Positions 27,077 through 35,896 of a stretch of 64,000 bases of DNA are shown one piece after another. The stretch spans positions 1 to 64,000 of the forward strand of contig JADJSY010000017.1 of NCBI GenBank assembly GCA_016711435.1. The letters are read 5' to 3'. The position numbers were made by a program, and so were the translations under genes. The notes under the pieces are model-generated. The model was not told the DNA's origin. It worked only from the letters and a program-made list of their open reading frames with translations, and made no database searches. Origin of the DNA: Lewinellaceae bacterium. Lineage in GTDB: Bacteria; Bacteroidota; Bacteroidia; Chitinophagales; Saprospiraceae. The number at the start of each line of letters is the position of its first letter. Within the stretch, counting starts at the first letter, position 1.

Positions 27077-27712
27077 ATGAACATGACCATTATCATTATC
27101 GCCATTACCTCTTTGATTTCCATTATTGCGTTCAACAATGGCGATTTGATGTATAAACTGCGCCACTGGCCTTACCAGGAATCCCGGCGTGGAGAGTATT
27201 ACCGCTGGATTACCGGCGGACTGCTGCATGGCGACTTTATGCACCTGCTTTTCAACATGTTTACGCTCTTCTTTTTCGGGCGTTATGTGGAAGAATGGTT
27301 TTTCAGCATGTTTGGCGCCGCCGGGCAAGTGGTGTACCTGCTTTTTTATATCCTTGCATTGGCAGCTTCTTCGTCCGCTACATTTTATCGCTACCGTAAC
27401 ACAGCGGGATTCGCCAGCATCGGCGCTTCCGGTGCAACTGCAGCAGTACTTTTTGCTGCTATCCTGCTGGATCCGACCATTGGGATTATGTTGTTTTTAA
27501 TCCCTATTCCTATTCCCGGTTTTATTTTTGGTATTTTATACCTGTGGTACAGCAATTATGCCGCCAATAAAGGCCAGGACAATATCGACCATACCGCCCA
27601 CTTTTTTGGCGCGGTGTTCGGCTTCTTTTTTCCCTTAATTCTACAGCCATCCCTGATTTTGGACTTTTTCAGTCAAATGGCGGGCTGGTTTCAATATACA
27701 TTTGGGAGTTGA
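27077..27712 (+). CDS. Rhomboid family intramembrane serine protease
   Basis: 211 residues with about six membrane helices. The catalytic Ser118 is in GFASIGASGA (113-120, GxSG motif), the His is His175 in DHTAHFFGAVFG, and the HGDFMHLLFN motif (51-60) provides the oxyanion-side His and Asn. Rhomboids cleave transmembrane helices of substrate proteins within the inner membrane. Substrates here are unknown. The ATG follows immediately on a family B hairpin; MNM could start at either Met. Confidence 0.93.
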   Translation: MNMTIIIIAITSLISIIAFNNGDLMYKLRHWPYQESRRGEYYRWITGGLLHGDFMHLLFNMFTLFFFGRYVEEWFFSMFGAAGQVVYLLFYILALAASSSATFYRYRNTAGFASIGASGATAAVLFAAILLDPTIGIMLFLIPIPIPGFIFGILYLWYSNYAANKGQDNIDHTAHFFGAVFGFFFPLILQPSLILDFFSQMAGWFQYTFGS

Positions 27713-27754
27713 GCGCATTCAAAATGTTTTTCAACGGACATTTCCCGGTACTCT

Positions 27755-27787
27755 TTTGATGCGCCTGACTTGATTCCGTTACCTTTG
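27755..27787 (+). promoter_or_regulatory. Thioredoxin promoter (TTTG-N21-TACCTTTG)
   Basis: TTTG at 27755-27758 and TACCTTTG at 27780-27787, 21 bases apart, match the Bacteroidota -33/-7 pair. The start codon follows at 27867, leaving a leader of about 70 bases. Confidence 0.75.
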
Positions 27788-27866
27788 CAACCAAAACAGT
27801 CCAAACTGTGTTATAACCCCAAATTTTTTCAACATCGCATTTTCACATCTCAAATAATAATTGAAT

Positions 27867-28187
27867 ATGGCATACGAATTTTCTGATGCTAGCTTCCAAA
27901 CGGAAGTAATCGGCAGCGATAAAGTGACCCTGGTAGACCTTTGGGCGGAATGGTGTGGTCCCTGCAAAATGATGACCCCTGTAATAGACGAACTGTCAAC
28001 CGAATATGAAGGACGTGCTGTTATTGGCAAACTCAACGTGGATGACAATCCGAATGTGCCTACCGAGTACAATGTGCGGGGCATTCCTACTTTCCTGATT
28101 TTCAAAAACGGTGAACTGAAAGACAAGGTCGTCGGCGCACAAACCAAACAGGTTCTGAAGGATAAAATTGAAGCACTGCTCGCGTAG
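27867..28187 (+). CDS. trxA: Thioredoxin
   Basis: 106 residues. The active site is WCGPCK (Cys30 and Cys33), with the conserved cis-Pro in GIPTFLIFKNG. It reduces protein disulfides in the cytoplasm using thioredoxin reductase. The ATG at 27867 gives the family's length; a TTG six bases upstream is in frame but not needed. A recognisable promoter precedes it, and a second, broken copy of the gene with its own promoter lies about 580 bases downstream. Family B heptads begin in its stop codon region. Confidence 0.96.
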   Translation: MAYEFSDASFQTEVIGSDKVTLVDLWAEWCGPCKMMTPVIDELSTEYEGRAVIGKLNVDDNPNVPTEYNVRGIPTFLIFKNGELKDKVVGAQTKQVLKDKIEALLA

Positions 28188-28222
28188 TTATCGGTTATCA
28201 GTTATTCGTTATTAGGCCTGAT
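28186..28222. repeat. Family B arm after thioredoxin
   Basis: GTTATCGGTTATCAGTTATTCG heptads follow the stop codon, then GCCTGATAATCAAGC. The same segment follows the second thioredoxin copy at 28758, so it was included in the duplicated unit. Confidence 0.8.
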
Positions 28223-28273
28223 AATCAAGCATTTGTAATAAAAATAACTTATACTGATTTCAATTTAGGAATA

Positions 28274-28350
28274 AAAAAATGGGCCCCCCCCCCCCGGGGG
28301 GCCTTTTTTTTTTTTTTTCTTCCCCTTGTTTTTTTTTTTTTTTTTTTTTT
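28274..28350. other. Implausible homopolymer tract between thioredoxin copies
   Basis: A short A-run leads into GGG, twelve C, six G, CC, fifteen T, a few mixed bases and then twenty-two T. The order A-run, C-rich, G-rich, T-run mirrors the clean bidirectional terminator at 28917-28953 that follows the second copy, so this looks like a miscalled terminator hairpin, or an assembly artefact, rather than real sequence. Confidence 0.7.
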
Positions 28351-28372
28351 GATGCAGTTAACTTGGTTGCGT

Positions 28373-28380
28373 TACCTTTG
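28373..28380 (+). promoter_or_regulatory. -7 element (TACCTTTG) of second thioredoxin copy
   Basis: Same position relative to the gene as in the first copy, with similar flanks. The -33 region is replaced by the T-run. Confidence 0.55.
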
Positions 28381-28447
28381 TCTAAATCGTGTCATAGCCC
28401 TAAATTTTTCCAACATTGCATTTTCACATCTCAAATAAAAACTCAAT

Positions 28448-28759
28448 ATGGCATACGAATTTTCCGATGCTAATTTCCAAACAGAAGTTCTCGGCAGCGA
28501 TAAGGTGATCCTTGTAGACCTTTGGGCAGAATGGTGTGCCCCTGCAAAGCCATGAACCCGGTTACTGTCCGCCGAATATGAAGGACGCGCTGTTATTGGC
28601 AAACTGAATGTAGATGACAACCCGGAGGTGCCTACCAACTACAATGTGCGGGGCATTCCTACCTTTCTGGTGTTCAAAAATGGCGAATTAAAAGAGAAAA
28701 TTATCGGCCTGCAATCCAAAGATTCCCTAGTGTCTAAAATTGACGCACTGCTAGGGTAG
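28448..28759 (+). pseudogene. Degenerate tandem thioredoxin copy
   Basis: The segment starts MAYEFSDANFQTEVLGSDKV and ends KIDALLG, matching the upstream thioredoxin over its length, but relative to it one C is lost in the WCxPC active-site codons and eight bases about 20 bases later. The first deletion leads to TGA after AEWCAPAKP; the two together remove nine bases, so the downstream part (LSAEYEGRAVIGKLNVDDNPEVP...) returns to frame. As read, the active site and a helix are destroyed. The first deletion could be a homopolymer error, but then the eight-base gap alone would still break the frame. Promoter, leader and 3' flank are also duplicated. Confidence 0.8.
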
Positions 28760-28860
28760 TTATCGGTTATCAGTTATTCGTTATCTGGCCTGATACTCAA
28801 GCGTTTGTAAAAAACAACTCGAACTGATTTCAACTTAAGTAGTTATTCGTTATTAGTTAT
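28758..28860. repeat. Family B arms after thioredoxin pseudogene
   Basis: GTTATCGGTTATCAGTTATTCG heptads at 28758-28790 and a shorter set (GTAGTTATTCGTTATTAGTTATT) at 28840-28861 in the same orientation. No mirrored arm; therefore direct, not hairpin-forming. Confidence 0.7.
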
Positions 28861-28916
28861 TGTGGTACGGGACGCATTTTAAAGTTGCAACTAATTCTGC
28901 ACACCTACTTAGTCAT

Positions 28917-28953
28917 AAAAAATGCGCCCCTGACTTTCAGGGGCGCATTTTTT
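28917..28953. terminator. Bidirectional intrinsic terminator
   Basis: A 17-bp perfect stem (core TGCGCCCCTGA/TCAGGGGCGCA) with a 3-base loop is flanked by A6 on one side and T6 on the other. It terminates both the thioredoxin pseudogene unit (+) and the NAD(P)HX gene (-). Confidence 0.92.
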
Positions 28954-28967
28954 ATATTCATCATTCA

Positions 28968-30474
28968 TCATTCAATCGCCTTCCATGCTTTTCCAAGATA
29001 GGCTACCAAATCCCCTGCCGTAAGCGCCTCTTGTCCCAAGTGCCTCCGCCGCTTTATCGCCGGCCAAACCGTGTAAATATACCCCCAGCAGACAAGCCGA
29101 AAGCGGTGGATAACCCTGGGCTAAAAGACCAGTCAGGATCCCTGTCAAAACATCGCCGGAGCCTCCGGTAGCCATTCCCGGATTGCCAGTCGAGTTGAAC
29201 CAGCAGACGCCATCAGGTGCAGCAATACAGGTATGAGCGCCTTTTAAAACAATAAAAACTTTGTGTTCCTGCGCTTTTTGACGCTGTAGGTCGTTTCTGT
29301 CAAAATCGTTTGCTGATTTGCCGAACAGGCGTTCAAATTCTTTCGGATGTGGTGTCAGGATGGAGTTTACAGGGATATGTTTCCACCAGGCAGGATTATC
29401 TGAAAGCAAATTTATTGCATCTGCATCCAACACAATGGGGCGTTTCACCTCTTTTAACAACTGCTCCAAACCAACCCTCGTCTCAGGGGCAACACCAAGG
29501 CCCGGACCTATGCCGATTGTGGTATATTTAGTTGCATCAGGAATTTCCGTACAAAAAATCGCTCTGTGATCGGCGCTAAACATCGCTTCCGGCACTTTGG
29601 ATTGTATCACCAGAAAGCCACTGCGCGGCGCATGGACAGTCAATAAGCCGACACCTGCGCGCAAACAAGCCCTGGCAGCCAAAACTGCGGCGCCCATTTT
29701 TCCGTAACTGCCGCAAACCAGCAATGCATGGCCGTAAGTGCCTTTATGCGCGTATTTTTTGCGGGGCAAGTACAATGAATGTATGTCCGCCGCTGTCAGG
29801 TAATGAAAATCCGTGTTCGTTGTGGCCGCAAAATCAGGGTGCAGGCCGATACTTCCGAAAGCCCACTCCCCCACCCGATCTGCATTTTCGGGGAAGAAGA
29901 AGGCGCGTTTGGGCGTTTCAAAACTGAAGGTTCTGTCTGCCTGTACAACTGGATTATCCTTGCTCGATTCATCTGCAAACAAACCGCTGGGTATATCAAT
30001 CGAAACCACTTCATTCGGCAATTGGTTGATCCATTCCACCACTTTTGCCCAATGGCCCGCCAAAGGGCGATTCAAACCGGAGCCGAAAAGTGCGTCAATC
30101 AATACAGCGTTCGGGTCAATAGCCGGGAAGTTACCGGTGTGATCGTACCAGTTGAGTTCCAGCACATCGTGCAAGGGCATGGAAAGCACCTGTTCTTCAA
30201 AATCGATACTTTTTTTTTCGTCGAAGTGGTAAACCAATACCTTCGCCTCGTAAAAGAACTGGTGCAGGTATCTGGCTACAGCCAGTCCGTCGCCGCCGTT
30301 GTTGCCCGTTCCGGCAATGACGACGACAGGTCGGTTGGTATCTGGGTAATGATCAATAAACCAGGCTGTAAAAACCCGTGCAGCGCGATTCATCAGTTCG
30401 ACAGAAGGAATCGGCTCGTTTTTAATCGTGTATTGATCCCAGGCCCGGATTTGATCTGTGGTAAAAATTTTCAT
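28968..30474 (-). CDS. nnrD: Bifunctional NAD(P)H-hydrate epimerase / dehydratase
   Basis: About 500 residues from the ATG (complement of 30472-30474). Residues 1-210 are the YjeF N-terminal epimerase (VVVIAGTGNNGGDGLAVARYL; SIDIPSGLFAD), residues 215-500 the ADP-dependent NAD(P)HX dehydratase (GTYGHALLVCGSYGKMGAA; ILTPHPKEFERLFG; NPGMATGGSGDVLTGILTGLLAQG). It repairs hydrated NADH/NADPH. As read, the frame ends oddly (ALGTRGAYGRGFG...). Removing one G at the CCC/GGG of 29035-29037 gives QEALTAGDLVAYLGKAWKAIE and a stop at 28968-28970, matching the family end; a homopolymer miscall is likely. Divergent from the CoA-transferase gene, with 33 bases between the starts. Confidence 0.92.
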
Positions 30475-30507
30475 AACAGGAAAGGGCTCCAAACCCGTGT
30501 ATTTTGT

Positions 30508-31587
30508 ATGCAAGATAAGTTTTTTTCAGGTTTGAAAGTTGTGGAATTTGCCAGCGTGCTGGCAGGCCCGGCAGTAGGTATGTTTTTTGCCGAATTAGGC
30601 GCGGAAGTCATAAAAATTGAAAATAAAACAACGGGCGGCGATGTCACACGGGGCTGGAAACATCCGTCCGAATCACCCGAATCGCCTATTTCCGCCTATT
30701 GGTGTAGCGTTAATTGGGGAAAGGAATACCTGTTCCTCGATCTTGGCGAACCTGGAGACCGGCAAAAAGCCATCGAACTGGCTGTTTCAGCCGATGTGGT
30801 GATTTCCAATTTTAAACCTTCTTCTGCGCGCCGCATGGGTGTCGACACGCAGTCTTTGCGCGATAAAAATCCCCGTTTGATCTATGCCCAATTGAGTTCG
30901 TTCGCGGATGAAGAAGATGAAAGCCCTGCTTTTGATGCCGTTTTGCAGGCAGAAGCCGGTTTTATGTACATGAATGGCGAGCCGGGGCGAATGCCAGTAA
31001 AAATGCCGGTCGCTTTAATCGACGTGTTGGCGGCGCATCAGTTGAAAGAGGCTATCCTGCTGGCTTTGTTGCACCGGGAGCGGACGGGTGTTGGTATGAC
31101 GGTCAGCACTTCGCTCATGGAGTCTGCGCTCGCTTCCCTGGCCAATCAGGCCGGTAATTATCTGATGAACGGTCATATCCCGCAGCGTATGGGCACCCGG
31201 CATCCAAATATTGCGCCTTACGGGGATTTGTTTGTGTGCGCCGACGGGCAGATGTTACTACTGGCTGTAGGAACGGAGCGCCAGTTTCGACAACTGTGCA
31301 ATTGCATGGAAATGAGCACTCTATCTGAAAATCCAGATTATTCCAGCAATACCGCCCGGGTGCAAAACAGGGCATCCCTGAATGCCATTTTGGAGGAGGC
31401 GCTTTCCCAACAACCACTCGATTACTGGATTTCGCATTTAAAAAGTAATGGCGTACCGGCAGCCAGGATACGCGATATGCAGGCGGTTTTTGAACTGTCG
31501 GAAGCGCGGGCCATGATTTTGGAGGAAACAACAGCGGAAGGTATCCCGACCAAACGGGTAAAAACGGTAGCGTTTAAGTTGACTTAA
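30508..31587 (+). CDS. CoA-transferase family III (CaiB/BaiF type)
   Basis: 359 residues from the ATG at 30508; the much longer open frame upstream is antisense to nnrD and is rejected. The opening GLKVVEFASVLAGPAVGMFFAELGAEVIKIE is the family hallmark, and Asp143 (AFDAVLQAEAG) is at the position of the catalytic aspartate that carries the acyl intermediate. The enzyme moves CoA between carboxylic acids; the substrate is unknown. Family members act on carnitine, formate/oxalate, bile acids and alpha-methylacyl-CoA. It ends 67 bases before an inverted repeat. Confidence 0.9.
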   Translation: MQDKFFSGLKVVEFASVLAGPAVGMFFAELGAEVIKIENKTTGGDVTRGWKHPSESPESPISAYWCSVNWGKEYLFLDLGEPGDRQKAIELAVSADVVISNFKPSSARRMGVDTQSLRDKNPRLIYAQLSSFADEEDESPAFDAVLQAEAGFMYMNGEPGRMPVKMPVALIDVLAAHQLKEAILLALLHRERTGVGMTVSTSLMESALASLANQAGNYLMNGHIPQRMGTRHPNIAPYGDLFVCADGQMLLLAVGTERQFRQLCNCMEMSTLSENPDYSSNTARVQNRASLNAILEEALSQQPLDYWISHLKSNGVPAARIRDMQAVFELSEARAMILEETTAEGIPTKRVKTVAFKLT

Positions 31588-31654
31588 AAGGATGCGTTGA
31601 ACAAAGCCGCGATGTTTGGGTTTGATCTCGTAATATTGCCGTTTATTTTATCCC

Positions 31655-31739
31655 GTACCGGCTGCTTTAGCTGCCGGATGTTAAAACGGGCAAAAATTGT
31701 ATAATTTATTGGACATCCGGCAGCTAAAGCAGCCGGTAC
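31655..31739. terminator. 27-bp perfect hairpin before mrp
   Basis: GTACCGGCTGCTTTAGCTGC... at 31655-31681 is exactly mirrored at 31713-31739, with a 31-base AT-rich loop. Each arm holds a GGCTGCTTTAGCTGCC-type near-palindrome. No T-run. It separates two genes on the same strand. Confidence 0.7.
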
Positions 31740-31754
31740 AGGCACTGAATCAAT

Positions 31755-32842
31755 ATGAACTCAGAACAAATTCTCGCTGCCCTGCGCCAGGTGCGCGACC
31801 CGCAAACCGGTCAGGATATCGTTTCAAAAGGAATGGTACAAGCCCTTGATATTCAGGGTAATAGTGTAAACTTTAAATTGGTTGTTCCTTCTCTCCAAAT
31901 GCAGGGAAAAGCCGAACTCAACTTTGCCTGCATAGAGGCGGTACTAAAAGTGTATCCGCAGGCCCAGGTAAACGCGCATTTTATCGCGCGCACGCCCAAC
32001 AGCCAGGAAAGCACCAGTTCGGTACCACATATCAAAAACATTATTGCTGTGGCTTCCGGCAAAGGCGGCGTGGGAAAAAGTACCGTTTCCGTCAACCTCG
32101 CTTTGGGCCTGCAACAACTCGGCGCCCGCGTCGGCCTGATGGATGCAGATGTGTACGGTCCCAGTATTCCCACGATGCTGGGCCTTACAGGACAACGACC
32201 CAAAATCCAGGATGTGACAGGTAAGGCCAAAATGGTCCCCTGATGGCCTTCGGTATGCCGACCATCAGTATCGGAAATATCATTGAACCGGAGCAAGCCG
32301 TCGTATTGCGCGGTCCGCGACTGGCAGCCATTATCAAGCAGTTTTTTAATGACGTGCTCTGTGAACCGCTGGATTTCCTTATCGTAGACCTGCCGCCGGG
32401 CACCGGCGACGTACAACTCACCCTCGTGCAAACTGCCCCGATCACCGGTGTGGTGCTGGTCACTACCCCGCAGGAAGTGGCGTTATCCGACGCGATCAAG
32501 GCCATGAATATGTTTTTATTGCCGCAAATCAATGTCCCCATTCTGGGGGTTGTGGAGAACATGGCCTGGTTTACACCCGCAGAACTTCCTGATAATAAAT
32601 ACTTTATCTTCGGACAAGGCGGCGGCAAAAGACTTGCCCTGGAAAGCCATTCTGTGTTACTCGGGCAAGTACCCCTGGTGCAAAGTATCCGGGAAGGCGG
32701 CGACGAAGGCAAACCGGCAGTTTTGCAGACGGGCACGCAGGTGTCTGAAGCCTTTATGAATGTAGCCAAAAACACCCTGCGCCAAATCGGGGTGCGCAAT
32801 GAAATGATGGCGCCGACGCAGGTGGTGAGGATGGGGGAATGA
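31755..32842 (+). CDS. mrp: Mrp/NBP35-type Fe-S cluster carrier ATPase, frameshifted
   Basis: About 360 residues when two frames are joined. Residues 1-76 are the MIP18/DUF59 domain (MNSEQILAALRQVRDPQTGQDIV), the deviant P-loop is SGKGGVGKST at 101-110, and DADVYGPSIPTMLGL and DFLIVDLPPGTGDVQLTL are the switch and Walker B blocks. It binds and delivers Fe-S clusters to apoproteins. The usual CxxC near the C-terminus is missing: the stretch reads WFTPAELPDNKYFIFG instead. The frame breaks at C4 (32237-32240): one more C converts MVP-stop to MVPLMAFGMPT. A homopolymer error is likely because both halves are well conserved. Confidence 0.9.
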
Positions 32843-32845
32843 GGG

Positions 32846-32880
32846 TTTTTGGTGTATAGTGTCTCGTGTTTGGGGGGGTA
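32846..32880. repeat. Single family A arm after mrp
   Basis: GGTGTATAGTGTCTCGTGTTTGGGGGGG is a left arm of family A without its mirror. The following 250 bases up to the next gene contain no gene; a TACCTTCG element (33109-33116), a variant of the -7 box, lies 23 bases before the next start. Confidence 0.65.
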
Positions 32881-33138
32881 ACCCGGGGCGGATATGCTTG
32901 GTTTATTTACCTGGCGCTCGTTAGGATAGCAGCACGACGTTGTAAAAACCCAAAAAGAAAGATACGAGCATAAAGTCGGCGCCCGATGATATATTCCAAA
33001 TCCCCCGCTGCTTCTTAATTTAATATCATAAAATCGACGCTAAACCTCACTTTTATTCCGATTTTTCAAACCCCACCAACTTATTTACAATATCTCCATT
33101 TCCTCTTTTACCTTCGCCAAAACCAGTTTGTATGATTT

Positions 33139-34587
33139 ATGGCGAAAAACGACTTATTCCAGAATTATCAGGTTGCCCCGGAACTATGGGATGAAATGCG
33201 TTTGCAGGAGGGCACCGTGCGCCAACACTACGATATGGTGGTGCGGGAACTGAGCCAGTTGCCGCCCGAGGCTTTGCATCGGAAGGAGGAGTTGGCGAAG
33301 CAATTGTTTATGAATCAAGGGATTACGTTCACAGTCTATTTTGAAAATGAAGGCATCGAGCGTATTTTCCCTTTCGATATCATCCCGCGTATCATCGTGC
33401 AAAGCGAATGGCTGCACATCGAGCAGGGCATCAAACAGCGTTTGCGGGCGCTCAATATGTTCCTCAAGGACATTTACAACGAGCAGCAAATCATCAAGGA
33501 AGGTATTGTGCCGGCCAGCCTGATTGTGACCTGTCCGCACTTCACACGCGAAGTGTTCGGTATTCCGGTGGTGCATGATATTTATGTACACATTGCCGGG
33601 ATCGACCTGATCCGCGATGCGGACGGCACCTACTACGTGCTGGAAGACAACCTGCGGACGCCTTCCGGGGTGAGTTACATGCTGGAGAACCGTGAAATTA
33701 CCAAACGTATCTTTCCGCAGCTCCTGGCGGACAATTCGGTGAAAAAAATATCCGATTACCCCTTGCTTTTGGGCAAAGTGCTGCGCTCGCTGGCGCCGCG
33801 GCCCATCGGACAACCGGTGGTCGTTTTGCTGACGCCGGGTATTTTCAATTCCGCCTATTACGAACACACTTTTTTGGCGCGTTACATGGGCATCGAACTG
33901 GTGGAAGGACGTGATTTGGTGGTGGACGACCACAAGGTGTACATGAAAACGACACGCGGTAGACGCCAGGTAGATGTGATATACCGCCGGGTAGATGATG
34001 AGTTTCTGGACCCCTTGGTCTTTCGTCCCGACAGCGCCCTCGGGGTGCCGGGACTGATGTCCGCTTACCGGCGCGGTACAGTGGCTATCGTGAATGCCGT
34101 CGGCAACGGCGTCGCTGATGATAAAGCGATTTACGTCTATGTGCCCGACATGATTCGCTACTACCTGAATGAAGAGCCTATCCTGAAAAACGTGCCGACC
34201 TACCGTATGGAAAATATAGATGAACGCGAGCATGTGTTTGCCAATATGGAAACAATGGTCGTCAAACGCACGAATGAATCGGGCGGATATGGCATGGTGA
34301 TGGGCAACAAGGCCACGGAAGAAGAACTTGCAGGCGCTAAAGAGGCCATTATTGCCGATCCGCGTTCCTTTATTGCGCAACCGATTATCCGGCTCTCTAC
34401 CGTCCCTTGTTTGATCGATGGCAAATTACAGCCCCGCCATGTGGATTTACGGCCTTATGCGCTTTACGGGCCGCAAGGCATCGAAATTGTACCTGGCGGA
34501 CTGACCAGGGTGGCCCTTCGTGAAGGCTCACTGGTGGTAAATTCATCGCAGGGAGGCGGGAGTAAGGATACCTGGGTCGTCAGGTAA
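33139..34587 (+). CDS. Circularly permuted ATP-grasp type 2 protein
   Basis: 482 residues of the DUF404/DUF407 type. The ATP-grasp core is seen in DADGTYYVLEDNLRTPSGVSYMLENR (about 173-198), VDVIYRRVDDEFLDPL and TNESGGYGMVMG (about 374-385), with PRHVDLRPYALYG near the C-terminus. The family is predicted to ligate amino acids or peptides using ATP. It is the first gene of a three-gene set with an alpha-E protein and a transglutaminase-like protein, an association known from many bacterial genomes and proposed to make or attach a small peptide; the product has not been established here. Confidence 0.92.
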   Translation: MAKNDLFQNYQVAPELWDEMRLQEGTVRQHYDMVVRELSQLPPEALHRKEELAKQLFMNQGITFTVYFENEGIERIFPFDIIPRIIVQSEWLHIEQGIKQRLRALNMFLKDIYNEQQIIKEGIVPASLIVTCPHFTREVFGIPVVHDIYVHIAGIDLIRDADGTYYVLEDNLRTPSGVSYMLENREITKRIFPQLLADNSVKKISDYPLLLGKVLRSLAPRPIGQPVVVLLTPGIFNSAYYEHTFLARYMGIELVEGRDLVVDDHKVYMKTTRGRRQVDVIYRRVDDEFLDPLVFRPDSALGVPGLMSAYRRGTVAIVNAVGNGVADDKAIYVYVPDMIRYYLNEEPILKNVPTYRMENIDEREHVFANMETMVVKRTNESGGYGMVMGNKATEEELAGAKEAIIADPRSFIAQPIIRLSTVPCLIDGKLQPRHVDLRPYALYGPQGIEIVPGGLTRVALREGSLVVNSSQGGGSKDTWVVR

Positions 34588-34770
34588 TCAGTTATTTGTT
34601 ATCAGTTATTGGTTTTCAGGCTGGTAATTGCGAAAAGAGAGTCAATTTTTTCCTACATTGATAAAGCGAATAGCACCTTATTAATCAATGCTGAACACTG
34701 ATAACAAATAACCGATAACCAATGCTGAATACTGATAACAAATAACAAATAACTGATAACCAATAACTAA
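34587..34770. repeat. Family B hairpin, extended
   Basis: GTAATCAGTTATTTGTTATCAG heptads and TTTTCAGGCTGG on the left; the right side has two sets of AATGCTGAATACTGATAAC followed by GATAACAAATAACAAATAAC heptads. It separates the ATP-grasp and alpha-E genes, which are otherwise expected to be one operon. Starts inside the stop codon region of the first gene. Confidence 0.85.
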
Positions 34771-34772
34771 AC

Positions 34773-35711
34773 ATGCTAAGCCGCATTGCAGATTCTCTTT
34801 TTTGGATGGCGCGTTATATGGAGCGTACGGATGGCATACTGAGGATGCTGAAAATCAACCTGATAACGGCGTTGGACAGGAGCGGTCAAATTGATTTCAA
34901 CTGGCAGCCGGTATTAAAAATTTTCACCAACCTCCCGCCGGAGGAAGTAGACCGCCTGTCGCGCAACAGCGACGAGGTGCTGCGCTATATGATTTTCAAC
35001 AAGGAAAACGACAATTCCATCCGAAATATCGTGGGGAAAGCGCGTGAAAACACACGTGGCGCCCAGGATCACGTCACCAAAGAATTATGGGAAAGTATCA
35101 ATGAATTTTACCTGAAACTGAACGATCCCGATCTCGAAAAAGCCATTGCAAGAGGCGAACAAATTGTGATGTTGAGCGGCCTGATTAACCAATACCTGCT
35201 GTTTACCGGCGTAGCGGAAGTGACCATGCCTCGCGGGCAAGGCTGGAATTACCTGAACCTTGGAAAATTTATTGAACGGGGGGTGATTACGGCGGATATT
35301 CTCGAAATCAAGTTTAGTAATATTGCCTACGACCTGGATAACCCATCCGATGTGCCTTACTGGCGCAACCTGTTGCTCTCGCTCAATTGTTACGAATTGT
35401 ACCTGAAACGCTACCAGGGCGGATTGGAAGGCCAGAATGTAGCCGATCTGGCGATTCTGAACCCGCAGTTTCCGCGCTCGCTGGCCTATTGCCTGTTCCG
35501 GCTCGACCGGATTATTCAAAACCTGACGGAGGAATACCCGGAAAGTTCCGAACCGCTGAAAAAGATCATTGGCCGTTTGCGGGCCAAAGTGGAATTTGCA
35601 GACATGGAGTCCATTTCAACCGTGGGCTTGCATAACTTCCTGACCGGAATGAAACACGATTTTTACCAGTTCAGCAATGCGCTGGGCCGGAATTACTTTG
35701 CTTATAACTGA
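34773..35711 (+). CDS. Alpha-E domain protein (DUF403)
   Basis: 312 residues, almost all helix, starting MLSRIADSLFWMARYMERTDGILRMLKINL, the diagnostic opening with the ARYxER motif. Alpha-E proteins always occur with circularly permuted ATP-grasp proteins, sometimes fused, and are thought to hold the peptide substrate or act as the partner subunit. No membrane segment or signal peptide is visible. It lies 185 bases after the ATP-grasp gene, the gap being filled by a family B hairpin. Confidence 0.93.
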   Translation: MLSRIADSLFWMARYMERTDGILRMLKINLITALDRSGQIDFNWQPVLKIFTNLPPEEVDRLSRNSDEVLRYMIFNKENDNSIRNIVGKARENTRGAQDHVTKELWESINEFYLKLNDPDLEKAIARGEQIVMLSGLINQYLLFTGVAEVTMPRGQGWNYLNLGKFIERGVITADILEIKFSNIAYDLDNPSDVPYWRNLLLSLNCYELYLKRYQGGLEGQNVADLAILNPQFPRSLAYCLFRLDRIIQNLTEEYPESSEPLKKIIGRLRAKVEFADMESISTVGLHNFLTGMKHDFYQFSNALGRNYFAYN

Positions 35712-35735
35712 TTGTAACGAGTTGATTTTCATTGT

Positions 35736-35878
35736 AGTTGATAAAGGTTGATGAGGGTTGATAAGGTTGATGAAGGTTGATATTCATCCACTCGAAAACG
35801 ATGCAATTTTTACTTTTTCCGAGTGGATGAATATCAACCTTCATCAACCTTATCAACCCTCATCAACCTTTATCAACT
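35736..35878. repeat. Family C hairpin with a perfect 59-bp stem
   Basis: The 59 bases at 35736-35794, a tandem of AGTTGATAAAGGTTGATGAG-like units ending in CCACTCG, recur as an exact reverse complement at 35820-35878, with a 25-base AT-rich loop. It occupies nearly the whole gap between the alpha-E and transglutaminase genes. Perfect complementarity over this length implies a recent origin or active correction. Confidence 0.97.
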
Positions 35879-35896
35879 GCTTTTATCCAGTGTGCG

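Noticed and set aside
29779..30507. Long N-terminal extension of the CoA-transferase
   Set aside because: It is antisense to nnrD, and family similarity starts exactly at the ATG at 30508.
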